NCBI GenBank assembly: GCA_900074885.1
Contig: FJUW01000002.1
Span: 571,001-635,000 of the forward strand
Reading direction: 5' to 3'
Origin: Rhynchosporium graminicola
Taxonomy: Eukaryota; Ascomycota; Leotiomycetes; Helotiales; Ploettnerulaceae
Length of the DNA: 64,000 nucleotides
Made by a program: the position numbers and the translations under genes. Shown piece after piece: positions 34,600 to 45,842 of this stretch. Position 1 is the stretch's first letter; each line of letters starts with the position of its first letter. Below the pieces are notes generated by a model. It was not told the DNA's origin. It did not search any database and worked only from the letters and a program-made list of their open reading frames with translations.

Positions 34600-37038
34600 A
34601 TGGCCTCTCTTCCAGCGAATGGGCAAAAGTCCAAGCCTCCCAAGAAGCCAAAAAACATATCTCGGACACTGAAAAGGAAACGCGATGTTGATGACCACGA
34701 GACATTGAGCAAAGCCATCGAGGAGCTGGTAAGTTATTAAATGATCCCCCACCAGCACAATAACTAACAATCCCAGGATCCAAAAGCTGATGTGAAAGAC
34801 TTCTCCGAGCTCCCTCTTTCGCAACTCACTGCATCTGGACTCGAAGCATCTCATTTCAAGACTCTTACCGACATTCAATCGAAAGCTGTTCCGCTCGCGC
34901 TGAAGGGTAAGGATATACTCGGTGCTGCAAAGACTGGATCCGGAAAGACTCTGGCATTCTTGCTACCAGTTCTTGAGAATTTGTACAGGCAGAAATGGAC
35001 GGAACTCGACGGGCTGGGTGCCCTCATCATATCGCCAACACGGGAGCTTGCGACCCAGATTTTCCAGGTCCTGCGGAAAATCGGACGAAACCATTCCTTT
35101 TCTGCTGGCTTGATCATCGGGGGAAGGAGTCTGCAGGAGGAGCGAGAACGTCTGGGAAGGATGAATATTCTTGTGTGTACGCCAGGAAGAATGTTACAGC
35201 ATATGGACCAGACTGCCGATTTCGATGTAAGCAATCTGCAGGTGCTGGTGTTGGACGAAGCCGATCGGATTATGGACATGGGATTCCAAGCTTCAGTGGA
35301 CGCCATTGTGGAGCATCTCCCGAAGCAGAGGCAGACGATGTTATTCAGTGCCACACAAACGAAGAAGGTCTCAGATCTGGCAAGACTGAGTCTACGGGAT
35401 CCCGAATATGTGGCTGTCCACGAAGCAGCTTCTAGTGCGACTCCAACGACCTTACAACAGTATCTTGTGATTACGCCTCTAGCCGAAAAACTCAACACGC
35501 TTTTCAGCTTCATCAGAAATAATCTGAAAGCCAAGATCATTGTCTTCCTCTCTTCTGGCAAACAAGTTCGATTTGTCTACGAGAGTTTTCGACATTTACA
35601 GCCTGGTATACCACTTCTACATCTTCACGGACGTCAAAAGCAGTCTGCGAGACTCGATATCACGTCTAGATTTTCGTCCTCGAAAAATTCTTGCATATTT
35701 GCGACGGATGTTGTAGCAAGAGGTCTGGACTTTCCGGCTGTAGATTGGGTGATTCAATTAGATTGTCCCGAGGATGCGGATACCTACATTCATCGAGTTG
35801 GACGCACAGCTCGTTATGAGAGAGCTGGAAAGGCTGTCCTTTTTCTAGATCCTAGCGAGGAAGAAGGAATGCTGAAACGACTCGAGCAGAAGAAAGTGCC
35901 GATTCAGAAGACTAAGCCTCGACAAAAACTGCAGCAGAGTATCAAGAATCAACTACAAGACATGTGCTTCAAATTCCCTGAGCTCAAGTACCTTGGCCAG
36001 AAGGCTTTTACAAGTTACGCCAAGTCAGTATATCTTCAGAAAGACAAAGAGGTATTTAACATAAATAAGTATGACCTAGAAGGTTTTGCTAGTAGCATGG
36101 GACTTCCTGGAGCTCCAAAGATCAAATTCCAGAAGGGCAATGACACCAAGAATCTCAAGAATGCACCGAGGGGAGCGATATCCAGTGATGAAGATAGCGA
36201 AGCTGAAGAAGGAGACAAGAAATCAAGTAAGGAAGAGGTCAGGACGAAATACGATCGAATGTTTGAGCGTCGTAACCAGGATGTTCTTTCTGGTCATTAC
36301 TCGAAGATGATCGCAGAAGATAATCTTGACGAGGACGATGGTCTTCGCGATGCTGATGAAGACAATGACTTCCTTTCAGTCAAGAGAGTTGTGCCAGTGG
36401 ATAACGACGCTAGCTCAGATGTAGAAGGAATCGCAGCCGCAGGACCTACGGCTCGCATCATTGAAGGCATTAGCAAGGAGCCGATCGTGATCGACTCGAA
36501 ACGCAGAGAGAAGATGCTGACATCTAAGAAGCAAATGCTGAAGCTCAAGGAGAAGGGTACAAAGATGGTCTTTGACGATGATGGAAATGCCCACCAGCTG
36601 TACGAACTTGAAGACGAGGACGATTTTCGTAAACGTGGAACAGCCGAGGACCAGAGAGCTAAGTTCTTGGAGGAAGAATCTGCAAGAGTCCGTGAAGCCG
36701 ATCTCGACGACAAGCAGCTGGCCAAGCAGAAGAAGAGAGAGAAGCGCGAGAAACGTAAAGCGAGAGAAGCAGCTGAGAGGGAAGAATCGGACGATGGCGA
36801 GGCTCCTGGACTTGTTGATGTCGGAGACGACCATGACCCAATGGCTCTTTTCGCCTCTCTACCAATGGGTGATGAAGATGAAGACGAGCGACCTGCAAAA
36901 CGACCGAAGAAATGGTTCGAGGACGATTCTAGTGATGAGAAGAAGGTGGCTGAGCGGAAAGGCCGTATCATTGAAGCGGATGATGAGCCAGAAACTTTGG
37001 AAGACTTGGAGGCTCTTGCTGCCGGTCTACTTACCTGA
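34600..37038 (+). CDS. DBP4: DEAD-box ATP-dependent RNA helicase Dbp4 (Hca4/DDX10)
   Basis: Nucleolar helicase of the small-subunit processome, involved in release of U14 snoRNA and early pre-rRNA cleavage. Exons are 34600-34728 and 34777-37038 (phase 0), giving 796 aa. The Q-motif region is [16 protein letters not shown]. Motifs follow: [10 protein letters not shown], Ia [21 protein letters not shown], Ib [61 protein letters not shown]. The tail shows the Dbp4/DDX10 C-terminal signature ([20 protein letters not shown] and [20 protein letters not shown]) and ends in long Lys/Glu-rich coiled-coil-prone stretches and acidic patches ([14 protein letters not shown]). The N-terminus is basic ([14 protein letters not shown]). 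Confidence 0.96.
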
Positions 37039-37462
37039 TTGCTCATAATTACAGAGAATTAAAAAACCATGATACCCTGTCCTGTCCACTTTATCTACTC
37101 TTGCTCGCTAAATAAGAGCTTGAAAGCATGTGAATGATGACCTGCATTCCACCGTATATTTTCTTAATTCTCGCAAGCCTTTCCAAATTACTAATCAGAG
37201 CTGCGCCCCCTTCAGATCGTCTCAATGAGAACCCATTTGTTTTATATATCACCACTGTTGTCTGGATATTCCATCTCGAATTCCCCCTGGTGTCCAAAGA
37301 CTGCTGCACATGCTCTCCTAGGTAATCCCACGTTTCGGCCAAGCCGCCTAGAAACCGAACCGGCGCGGGTGCGGCTTCATCTGACAACGCCCCACCAAAG
37401 CTCACTGACTGATGTGACCTACTCTTGCCCTCTGTAGCCACCAAGACACATGGAAGATTGCA
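37039..37462. other. Intergenic, DBP4 terminator and FAD1 promoter
   Basis: 424 bp between two plus-strand genes. No gene was seen. Confidence 0.5.
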
Positions 37463-38421
37463 ATGAACGAGATGCCGCTGCGTGGACCAGAGGATACCGG
37501 TGACAACGCGCCCACCGTCAACGGCCACAATGAGAGCATCCTACCCATCTGCGCCAGACTCGCGGCGCAAGTAAACACTTTCCTGGAGACCGACGCCCCC
37601 ACCCCGCTGTTGAAAGTCGTCCAGGAGCAAACCAGAGTCGCACTGGCGGTTATCAACGAGGCATTGGATAAATACAGGTACGGGAATCTGTCGAAAATAC
37701 TCATTTACTTCGGAACTTGTGGTACAATCCCCTGAAGTGAAGCCTCGCTGATTTGTGGCCGGAAATTCTAGCTTAGAAGAGATATCCCTCTCGTACAATG
37801 GCGGCAAAGACTGCCTCGTCCTCCTAATCCTCCTTCTCTGCGCCCTTGCCGATTACAAGAAGGGACCACTCCCCAGAGCACTTGCTACCGTGTACATTAT
37901 ATCTCCACACCCATTCGCCGAGGTCGATACCTTCGTAGATGAATCGTCCAGTGATTATCACCTGGACCTAGCAAGATATGCTATGCCGATGAAGGAAGCC
38001 TTCCAGCAGTATTTGAAAGAGAACACGTCTGTGAAAGCCATACTTGTAGGCACGAGGAGGACGGATCCGCATGGACAGAACCTGACGCATTTCGATGAGA
38101 CGGATTCCGGATGGCCGGCGTTCATGAGGGTGCATCCTGTTATTGACTGGCATTACGTTGAGATTTGGGCAGTCTGTTCCCCTGGTTCTTCCCAAAATGT
38201 GAAATGAGTATTGATTCCAGTAGTTCATTCGGCATATGCAGATACCATACTGCCCGCTATACGACCAAGGATATACCTCATTAGGAGGAACAACAGATAC
38301 CCATCCGAACCCGGCCTTGAAGGCAAATATCGACAGCGAAGCGAGGGATACGAAGGTCTTTAAACCAGCATATGAATTGACGGAAGATAATGCCGAAAGA
38401 TTAGGACGGGATTGGAAATGA
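37463..38421 (+). CDS. FAD1: FAD synthetase (FMN adenylyltransferase)
   Basis: Adenylates FMN with ATP to make FAD. It belongs to the PAPS-reductase-like ATP pyrophosphatase superfamily, as in yeast Fad1. Exons are 37463-37677, 37772-38171 and 38224-38421, giving 270 aa. The nucleotide-binding loop is SLSYNGGKDCLVLL. Other signatures are ILVGTRRTDPHG, the R-x-HP-x-x-DWxY-x-x-IW block (RVHPVIDWHYVEIW, continuing AFIRHMQIPYCPLYDQGYTS across the second junction), and the C-terminal LGG..DT..NPAL. There is no targeting peptide, so it is probably cytosolic. The second acceptor could instead be three bases earlier, but that adds an in-frame stop (TAG), so 38224 is preferred. Confidence 0.93.
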
Positions 38422-39736
38422 TATTGCATACATGTATAATCTAGATGGCGATTACCCTCCTGAAGGATCTGGACTTTTGCCAAGACTTTTGCCGACTCAG
38501 ATTTATTGCGAGTCACTGCGTTCTTATGGGTAAGTGAATCTCTTTGATTGTTTTTGTCCGACATTCTGGTCTTGGCTTTCTATATCGGACCCGCAAGCTT
38601 CAGCATAGAAATGCAAAGATTAAGTAAGCAGTCCCATTTCGGATAGAGTCTCGCTTCTCAGAAACTTTCATGATCCCGTCGTTTCTCAAGCATTTGCCGT
38701 TGAAGCCGTTCACTTGTCAATTGTCTTGGTCTATTTTATGCCCGATCATTCAAGAAGGCTTTGATTCTCGGAGAGAACAAAAGAAAACACCATTACACCA
38801 GTACCGCGTTACTGTCCCATTCAGGCATTTCTTGTAGGAGATCCGCAGTGCATCAAGTCGCTGAATATTCCGATCGAGCTTCATGACTACTGTGAGACTT
38901 GTAAGAATACATGTCAGTAACCACGCGGTCACATAATCACGATCAATCCAGTCAGCTTGAGGACATTTGACTTTGCGTAAAGTCTGCGCGGTAGAAGCTC
39001 TCACCACGATCTAAATATCCAAAAACCTCAAGTATTTCCTCCTCCCCATTGAACCTCAGTATTCCTTCGAACCTCAGTCTAAATGAATATCTCAAGATAT
39101 CTATAAACGTATAACTTCCAACCGAAGACAACCAACTCCTCATTACAGAAGGCTCTGGCATGGACTCACCGGATACAGGCGAATCGAGACGAGTCGAGGA
39201 GGATGGGGTTTTACGGAGACTGTGGATCGTGTTACGGGAGGGTTGTCATCTCACTTTTGCTTCTCTTTTTCGAAAATCGAGAGCTGTGAAGACCATTCTT
39301 AGATCTTCAGATTTTTTTTAGATTTTTTTAGATTTTTTGGCTTACTTGTCGGCACGACGATGAAAGTGGTTAAGCTCGTCCTGATATGCTACTTTTATTT
39401 CTTCTCTGTAGATACCTGTCCACGGAAGGTTTATGATAAGATTTACGGACTACATGTCATTAAATATCGCGAGACGCAAACATTGTCATAGCTTTCGGTC
39501 CTTGAACGGCGTACAGGTCATCATAGGACTTCGTTTTCTATCACAGATCAGATCGTTCTCTTCGGTTGTGACACCTACAAGACACGCTTTGCAGCTTGGA
39601 TTACGTGGATAAGGAAGGTACTCTTGCGGAGTCTTACAGAGGGTTCCTTGAGATTGGGCACACGCTAGGAGGGAGACTGAAATATTAAGATCGGAAGTAC
39701 TCTCGAGGCACAATATGATGTTCAAGATTAAATATA
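38422..39736. other. Intergenic, no gene recognised
   Basis: 1.3 kb. It contains a near-tandem run of a GATTTTTTTTA-type unit at about 39310-39340. No gene was recognised on either strand. Confidence 0.5.
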
Positions 39737-40191
39737 CTCGGGCGGGAATTTAGTCAGGAAAGTGAGAATAGACGAAAATATATCCTCTTTTTATAAGAGG
39801 GGAATATCTTTATATAATTATTACTCAACATGTATAATAGATAAGAGTAAAAAATTAAGTACGAAAAGTACTCGGATATTCCTTATCTATATTTTTAATT
39901 GGGTGAATTATGAGTCGTATCATTTTGAAAATTCAAGTTCTTTTTCAAGGTATACTATGGGCCGTACCTCAGTCTTCTATTTACGATAGATAATAACTAA
40001 ATAATCAATAAATCAATTTTTCTAGTACTAACTATCTAGGATGTAAAGATACTTAATACTTCAATACGAACTACTTAGACCTTCTTTATAATTATACTTT
40101 AATATAAAATCGAGTCCTTACGAATTTGTCCCTAACAAATTACATTTGATTTTCGCTTATTCTCTCTTTCCTTGTTAAAAACGCGCCCGAG
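39737..40191. mobile_element. MITE-like element with TA target duplication
   Basis: 455 bp bounded by imperfect inverted repeats of about 45-50 bp. The left end reads CTCGGGCGGGAATTTAGTCA, and the right end, read inward on the minus strand, is CTCGGGCGCGTTTTTAACAA. Both continue with AGGAAAGWGAGAATARRCGAAAAT. A TA dinucleotide flanks each end (39735-39736 and 40192-40193). The inside is very AT-rich with no protein-coding frame. Size, ends and TA flanks fit a non-autonomous Tc1/mariner-type element. Confidence 0.7.
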
Positions 40192-40268
40192 TATTGAGTC
40201 CTAGGGGCGAAGCAGCCGGGTATTGTGCACAACGCCTGGAAATCGCCATCGGAATTCCCCTTTTTCTT

Positions 40269-42029
40269 TCACTTCTCATTCTTTGACGCTTCTGCATCCT
40301 CACATGCAGCCTCATTTCCCAGATAATTTTCATTAGTCTCTTTGTCCTCCTGCGCCCTCTTCAACTCCGCCTTCTGCTTGTCCATTCTCACCATCCGCTC
40401 CTCTCTCCATATTGGACCCCACTTCATCGATATCCCCAATAATGGAGAAGCAGCAATGCACACAAGCGCGATGAAAGTAAAACACCATCCGCGTCCCATT
40501 GAATCGATCATAATATTGATTATGCCCGTCCCCGCGGCTCCGACGAAACATCGTACAAGATTGTTTGCTGCAGTAGCTGTTGACGGACTCTGTGGATAGA
40601 GATCCACGATTAAGGTACTCAGAATATTGAAGGACCCATTAATGCATAGACCCATGAAGAATTGCAATATCAGAGGTGCAGCCAGATTGGTGTTCTTCTC
40701 AAGTACCCAGCCGTAGCAGAGGTTACAAGCCAAGCCGAAATATAAGATTGGCCAAATAATCTCGAGTCTTGCTCGCTCAATGGGGAAATGGCGTAGATCA
40801 TCACCGTGTTTGCGGTCGATTGTGAAGCCGATCTTTCTCGCAACTCTTTTGTAATTGCCGTCTAGCAATTTCCCGTTGATTATACTGGCAAAAGCACACC
40901 CGCAGCCAAACGGGATGTAGCATAGGCCGATCTGGAGGTCGTTGTAGCCGTATATTTCCGAGAAGAGCTGCGGAATTGATGCCACGACGTCGTAGAATGC
41001 CGTGTATATCAAAGAGTTATAGATGAGAACCACAGCCATATCTTTCTCCATTATGATACGGACTGTCTTCAAGGGGTTCGGCCATCGAAGTGTCCTCCCA
41101 CGGGCCAGTTCCTCCTGAGCTAAGCGTCGTCCTTCGGCTGTTTCGGATCGTGATAGGCCTTGTAAGGATTTGTCTTCCTTCCGATGTTGACACCATTCGA
41201 GAATCGTCATATTCCAACCCTGAGGTGGAACTGATCCGTTGGCCACTACGTTACGACCAGTCTCCGGTACCGTTAAGGCGTAGGGAACTAGAAACAACCC
41301 AGCGATGATAACCAAGAACCAGAAGACCGATCGCCAACCCAGGAATTGGGTAAGAATGCCACCAATGACAGGGCCAAGAGCAGGTCCCATCATTGCACCA
41401 GCCCCCAGAAGGCCAATATACTTCCCTCGCTCAGAACTAGTAGAGACATCTGCAACGACGCCAAAACCCAATGCAATTGCTCCACTACTCCCAGTACTTT
41501 GCAAGCACCGAAGAATGAACAGTGCAGCATAGCTGTCTTGTAAAGCCAGACCAATATTGGCTCCAAGATAGATTATGAAAGCTAGGATATAGGCTGGTCG
41601 CCTGCCTGCCATGTCCGCCAAGTCTCCGAATATGGTGGGAGCAAGTCCTTGGAAGATCATATAGGACGTAAGAGTAAGGTTGATCAACGTCGTTGAAACT
41701 TTCAGCTCTTTTTGGAGAGGATTCAATGCTGGAAAGTAGATATTGGCTGAGGTTGGAGAGATAAATGCTGCAAACGTGACCATTGTGACAATGTACCGTT
41801 TCTTCCATTTTCCAAAAGCAGAGTACACTGGTCCAGTTGTCACAGCTGCCAATGCCTCCAGATCGTGAGCCTCATCTTGGGCGGCATCGTGCTGTGAGAG
41901 GGAAGAAGTTCGCGTGGAGTGTGGCCAAGATATTGAGGATGTTGCAGGTTCTTCGATCATGGCGCCTTGCATACTTGCTCCAAGCTCTTCCGCCTTCTCT
42001 GCGTTGACAAGGTGATTATCTTGCGCCAT
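40269..42029 (-). CDS. DHA1 family drug:H+ antiporter (Qdr/Aqr-like)
   Basis: Twelve-helix MFS exporter of the plasma membrane type, related to yeast Qdr/Aqr1 proteins that export drugs, short-chain acids or amino acids. It is a single exon of 586 aa from the ATG at 42029; an upstream in-frame non-ATG extension is ignored. A hydrophilic N-terminus of about 75 residues precedes helix 1 (YIVTMVTFAAFISPTSANIY). Motif A is GDLADMAGRRPAYI. A family motif ALGFGVVADVSTSSERGKYI precedes motif C GAGAMMGPALGPVIGG. The central loop (ETGRNVVANGS..PPQGWN) and the C-terminal charged tail (KAELKRAQEDKETNE) are typical. It lies between a MITE-like element (45-450 bp downstream) and a large transposon 600 bp upstream. 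Confidence 0.93.
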   Translation of the reverse strand: MAQDNHLVNAEKAEELGASMQGAMIEEPATSSISWPHSTRTSSLSQHDAAQDEAHDLEALAAVTTGPVYSAFGKWKKRYIVTMVTFAAFISPTSANIYFPALNPLQKELKVSTTLINLTLTSYMIFQGLAPTIFGDLADMAGRRPAYILAFIIYLGANIGLALQDSYAALFILRCLQSTGSSGAIALGFGVVADVSTSSERGKYIGLLGAGAMMGPALGPVIGGILTQFLGWRSVFWFLVIIAGLFLVPYALTVPETGRNVVANGSVPPQGWNMTILEWCQHRKEDKSLQGLSRSETAEGRRLAQEELARGRTLRWPNPLKTVRIIMEKDMAVVLIYNSLIYTAFYDVVASIPQLFSEIYGYNDLQIGLCYIPFGCGCAFASIINGKLLDGNYKRVARKIGFTIDRKHGDDLRHFPIERARLEIIWPILYFGLACNLCYGWVLEKNTNLAAPLILQFFMGLCINGSFNILSTLIVDLYPQSPSTATAANNLVRCFVGAAGTGIINIMIDSMGRGWCFTFIALVCIAASPLLGISMKWGPIWREERMVRMDKQKAELKRAQEDKETNENYLGNEAACEDAEASKNEK

Positions 42030-42639
42030 GGCATGAAAGACGAGAGCGCATAGCAATCAAAAATACCAAAAATGCCGACAATAGGATTAAGCTAATAGCA
42101 GCTTGAATGAAGATAAGAACAGCCTACCTACCTACCTACCCACCGCAGCGAACACTCACTTACGTATATATATCTTTGCCATCTCCATGGCTAGCACCGG
42201 CCACCTACGCCGATTGCTCAGACAGCACCGCAGCATGACAGGATAGGCAACAGAGAGGGGAGGGTCTGGTCTTGTGAAAAGAATGCAAATGCAGTGGCAT
42301 AATTGGCCACCACCAGTCCTTTTCTCGGCAGACTGGTGCCGTTGGCCGCTATCGCTCCAGCATCATAGGACGGATGGATGGATGGATGGATACCTTAGGT
42401 ACCTATAAGCAGGAGATAAAGATCTCGGACTTTCTGCGCAACAGCAAGCACCTAGATATAACGTGGTTTGCAGGAGTGAGCAACACATATCCAGAGGTAC
42501 TCACTCACCTTGGGTCTTGGGTAAGATGTCGTGTATCAGGATCAAGACAAGACTACGTGATATATGTTGCGAGATCTCCAGAAGTATAAATGTAAGGTTA
42601 ATTCTAGATTGGGTCAGTTAGTCCAGGACTACTACAGTG
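42030..42639. promoter_or_regulatory. Upstream region of the DHA1 transporter
   Basis: It holds a CCTACCTACCTACCTACC tract (42123-42140) about 100 bp before the transporter start and a (GGAT)n run (about 42371-42389). No gene was recognised. The right edge meets the transposon terminal repeat. Confidence 0.45.
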
Positions 42640-42831
42640 ATTCTTCGGTTTGGCGTGATTCTTTAGTAAATAACGCCGGTACACCGCCTTTTGGTGTGAA
42701 CCCTACTAAATATTAATATGCTGTAATTATCAGAACTGGAAACTACTGAAGCTCTATGAATACTATACCGATTTGCCTCCAAACTATTTCTTTTTGAAGC
42801 TCTTAATCTATAGAGTATATATTCAGTCTGC
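42640..42831 (+). repeat. Left terminal inverted repeat, 192 bp
   Basis: Matches the reverse complement of 45651-45842 along its whole length, with scattered transitions. The homology ends at AGTCTGC just before the first ATG of the companion reading frame. Confidence 0.85.
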
Positions 42832-42835
42832 GGCT

Positions 42836-44640
42836 ATGCCTCTTAAATCTGCTTCTAAGATTAGTATAAAAGCTCTAAAAGGACGTAAATCGACTAAACT
42901 ATATACTCGACTACCTTCTGCGCTAGTATAACTAGCTAAAATAACCCTGAAAATCAATACTAAGAGTACTGCAACTGAGTCTACTGAGCCTACTATAGAC
43001 TCAGTTGCAGCTATAGTACTAGCTATAGTACTAGCTACAGTACTAGCTACAGTACTAGTACTAGTACTAGTACCAGCTATAGTACCAGTACCAGCTATAG
43101 TAAGCTAATCGACGCCTCCACCTCTACCTGAATCGATTATACTCTCTTCTTCGCCTCCGCAGATTGTTATATAGGTTATAGAGTTGGAAATTCGATACTA
43201 CTTAGATAGCGAGCGTATTAGTAGTATAATTAGTAGTGTTTCAAATAAGCTAGGAGAGGAGGGATATACCTACTAATCGATTAAGGAGACTGCTAGAGAG
43301 GTAGCAGATAATACTATTAATTCAAGGGGTATTTCTAGCTTAAGAAGAGATCATACTTACTAGTACGCTATATATAGAGCTAATAGTAATCCGACTGAGG
43401 TAGATATTAGTAATTCAGCTAATTTCGACTATATTATTAAACGAGTTTTAAACTAGGGAGCTAAAGGCAAGGAGAAGATACTTAGACTCCAGATTTACTT
43501 TAGTATAATCTTAACTCCTTAGAGTATAGTTCGACCTCTATAGAAAGATCTAGTACTAGTAAAGCCTCTAATTATTACTATTCTAAAGCGTATATATAGA
43601 GATCTGAGAGAGGAGAGAGAGGAGGTGCTAAAGCCTAAGAAACCTCGTATAGCGATAGTACAGTTAATAGAGGAGGAGAAACTAAGCTATTAAGCCGAAA
43701 AAGGAACCTTTAAGAAGCTCTTAACCTTAATTCAAGTACTATAGGCTTGCAAAGTTAGCTCTTATAGTTTAACTACTCGCTTTTACTAGGTAAATAATAA
43801 TAAGCACTATTACCTCTTAGGAGCTGATTTAACTCGCTAGGGCTATGATATTAAAGAAGGAGTTACTATAATTAATAAGCCTTCTATACTTCATAGAGGA
43901 GACTTATTAAGAGAGCTTACTAGGCGTCGAGAGGCAGAAGAAGTAAAAGAGAGAAAAGGGAGGAAGTAGAAGAAGAGAGAGTCTTACTATAATTTATCTT
44001 TATCACCGGAACGTCGAACAGGAGCCTAATACCCTCTGTAGACGCCTTATTAGCCTCTAAATAGCTTCCTATATTAGTACCCTATAATATAACCTCCTTA
44101 ACCTCCTCCGGTATAGTCTCCTTATACTCCTAGCTTATAGGGCTATTTTTAACCTCCGATATACCCTTAACTTAATATACCTCCTCTAGACTATGAATAT
44201 CGACTGCCTAAACCTTAATTACCTCTAAATCGACTATAGAAGAGAGCTAAGAGTAAGTTTCTATCGATAGCAGATCTGCGAGAGTCGAGCCTACTACGTA
44301 GTAGTAGTAATTCTGAGGAGGTATTATTTACGCTGAAAACGTTTCTTTATAAGCTCTTACTACCCCTTAAAGCTTCTATAGCTTCGTAATTCGACTTCGC
44401 TATTAAGATATTTATAGAGTAAGAGTATAATATAGCTATAATATCAGAGACGACGATTAGAGAGGGAATAGAGCTTAGAATAAAAGCTGGAGTCTTAAAA
44501 GTTATAAAGATAAATTTGAAGGCATTTAAGAAGTAGTATAATTAGTAAGAAGTATAATAAACTATAGAAGAGAAGGAGGAGGAGGAGGAGGAGGAGGAGG
44601 AGGAGTAGAGAGCAAATTTCTAGTAATTATAGCTATTTAT
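42836..44640 (+). pseudogene. Companion reading frame of the transposon, unknown product
   Basis: It starts ATG at 42836 (MPLKSASKISIKALKGRKS..) four bases inside the left terminal repeat. It keeps one reading frame across about 1.8 kb, interrupted by many TAA/TAG codons that mostly stand where TGG or CAA/CAG would be, as RIP predicts. The product was basic at the start. It has a low-complexity (Val/Ala/Ile/Pro) repeat at about 43010-43105, a charged centre (REEREEVLKPKKPR) and ended in a poly-Glu run encoded by a GAG repeat. It is not a transposase by any motif I know. It may be an accessory DNA-binding protein or captured host sequence. Confidence 0.5.
44574..44605. repeat. GGA/GAG trinucleotide repeat
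   Basis: An uninterrupted run of about ten GGA units at the convergence point of the two transposon reading frames. It encodes poly-Glu on the plus strand and a Pro or Leu run on the minus strand. Confidence 0.8.
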
Positions 44641-45650
44641 ATACTTTCTTCTTCTTCTTCTTCTTTAAGACCTTAGTACCTATAATAGCGAAAATGTGCC
44701 CTTGCTCTTCGTTGAGCTTTAGCTCTAATTCCAACTGTACGTATAGCTAGTATTAAGAAGCTTTTAAACTCCTCCTAGGTATACTATTTCTACCTCTAAT
44801 TTCTTCTAATCTACGCCTTTAGATCTGCGAAACTCTCTTTAATTAGGTTGAAAAAGGGGCAATATAGTAGGAGATATTTAAGCTGAAGACCGAAAGTAGC
44901 GCATAAGATAGCAACTTTAGGAGCTCTATAGATAGAGGCGTTATCTATAATAATAACTCTGATTCTAAGCTTAATATACTCCGGTAAGATACTCTTTTCA
45001 AGCTATTAAGTAAAGATCTCTATAGTAATAGAGCCTTAGAAGATTAAAGGCTAATAATACCCCCTTATAGAGTATACTAGTAATATTAACTACCTTATCG
45101 ACCTTTTTAGAACCCTCGATACCTCTACTAGAGCTCCTCTTAGAGCCTAACTTCTCCTTCTTTCTACTATACGTTCGTTATAAGCAGATTTATCGATAAA
45201 GTAAAAGTAGTAAGAATTCCAGAATATTATCTTACGCCTCTAAGTAGCGATTAATTTATCGTTTCGTTAGGCCGTAGATACTAAGAGTACCTTCTTAGTA
45301 TATTTGATTCGTTTAAGAGCTTTAGAGACTTGATTAATCGATATATCGATATCGTAAGCTTCGTAAAGGTAGGTAGTAATCTTATCTAAGTATAGATCTG
45401 GATCTCTCTCTAATAGAGCTATAATATATAGCTCTATATTATCAGTTATTACTAGCTGAGGACCTCTCCGGTGTCGATTTAGAGCCTTATCTTATTAGAT
45501 TCGACGATTACGCTAGTAAATTATCTTATATATTATTCTATACTCTCTTACTAAGGCGCGCAGGTTAAGATTCTCTCCTGAATATAGTACTTGATCGATT
45601 TAGTGTATTTTCTATGCTAGCAGATTAGGAGCTATAATATTAACGTTATA
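44640..45650 (-). pseudogene. Tc1/mariner (IS630-type, DDE) transposase, RIP-inactivated
   Basis: Minus-strand frame with many stops, readable across them. A helix-turn-helix region with the pattern PQLVITDNIELYIIALLERD leads to YDIDISINQVSKALKRI. Then a catalytic core: DKSAYNERIVERRRS followed by GALVEVSRVLKR, the second acidic motif IIIDNASIYRAPK (about 44930-44970), and the third region with LLYCPFFNLIKESFADLKA (about 44840-44900), where family members have LPPYSPxxNPIE. The expected order and spacing of a DD34-36D/E transposase are present. Several Trp codons are stops, consistent with RIP. No intact copy is in the window. Confidence 0.8.
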
Positions 45651-45842
45651 GTAGACTTAATATATACTCTATAGATCAAGAGCTTCAAAAAGAAGTAGTT
45701 TAGAGGTAAATCGGTATAGTATTCATAGAGCTTTAGTAGTTTCTAGTTCTGATAATTATAGTATATTAATATTTAGTGGGGTTCATACTAAAAGGCGGTG
45801 TACCGGCGTTATTTACTGAAGAATCACGCTAAACCGAAGAAT
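45651..45842 (-). repeat. Right terminal inverted repeat, 192 bp
   Basis: Inverted partner of 42640-42831, ending CCGAAGAAT and followed by AG then CTTATA. The TA at 45842-45843 may be the target duplication. Confidence 0.85.

Larger units (their letters stand above)
42640..45842. mobile_element. Tc1/mariner-type transposon with 192-bp TIRs, RIP-decayed
   Basis: A 3.2-kb AT-rich element bounded by near-perfect inverted repeats (42640-42831 and 45651-45842) starting ATTCTTCGGTTT and containing AACGCCGGTACACCGCC. Almost all differences between arms are G/A or C/T. The minus strand carries a transposase frame, and the plus strand a second unrelated frame; they converge near 44640. TA follows the right end, and TA then CAGTG precedes the left repeat, so the exact left end is ambiguous by about 5 bp. 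Stops in both frames show it is inactive. Confidence 0.85.

Noticed and set aside
35000..36900. Long antisense frames within DBP4 (and similar within DBP10, NOP53 and VPS10)
   Set aside because: They are shadows of strongly biased real coding sequence, with Ser- or Leu-rich composition complementary to Lys/Glu/Asp runs.
30476..42029. A secondary-metabolite cluster around the two MFS transporters
   Set aside because: The genes between them are helicase, phosphatase and FAD synthetase housekeeping genes. No synthase, P450 or pathway regulator is present.
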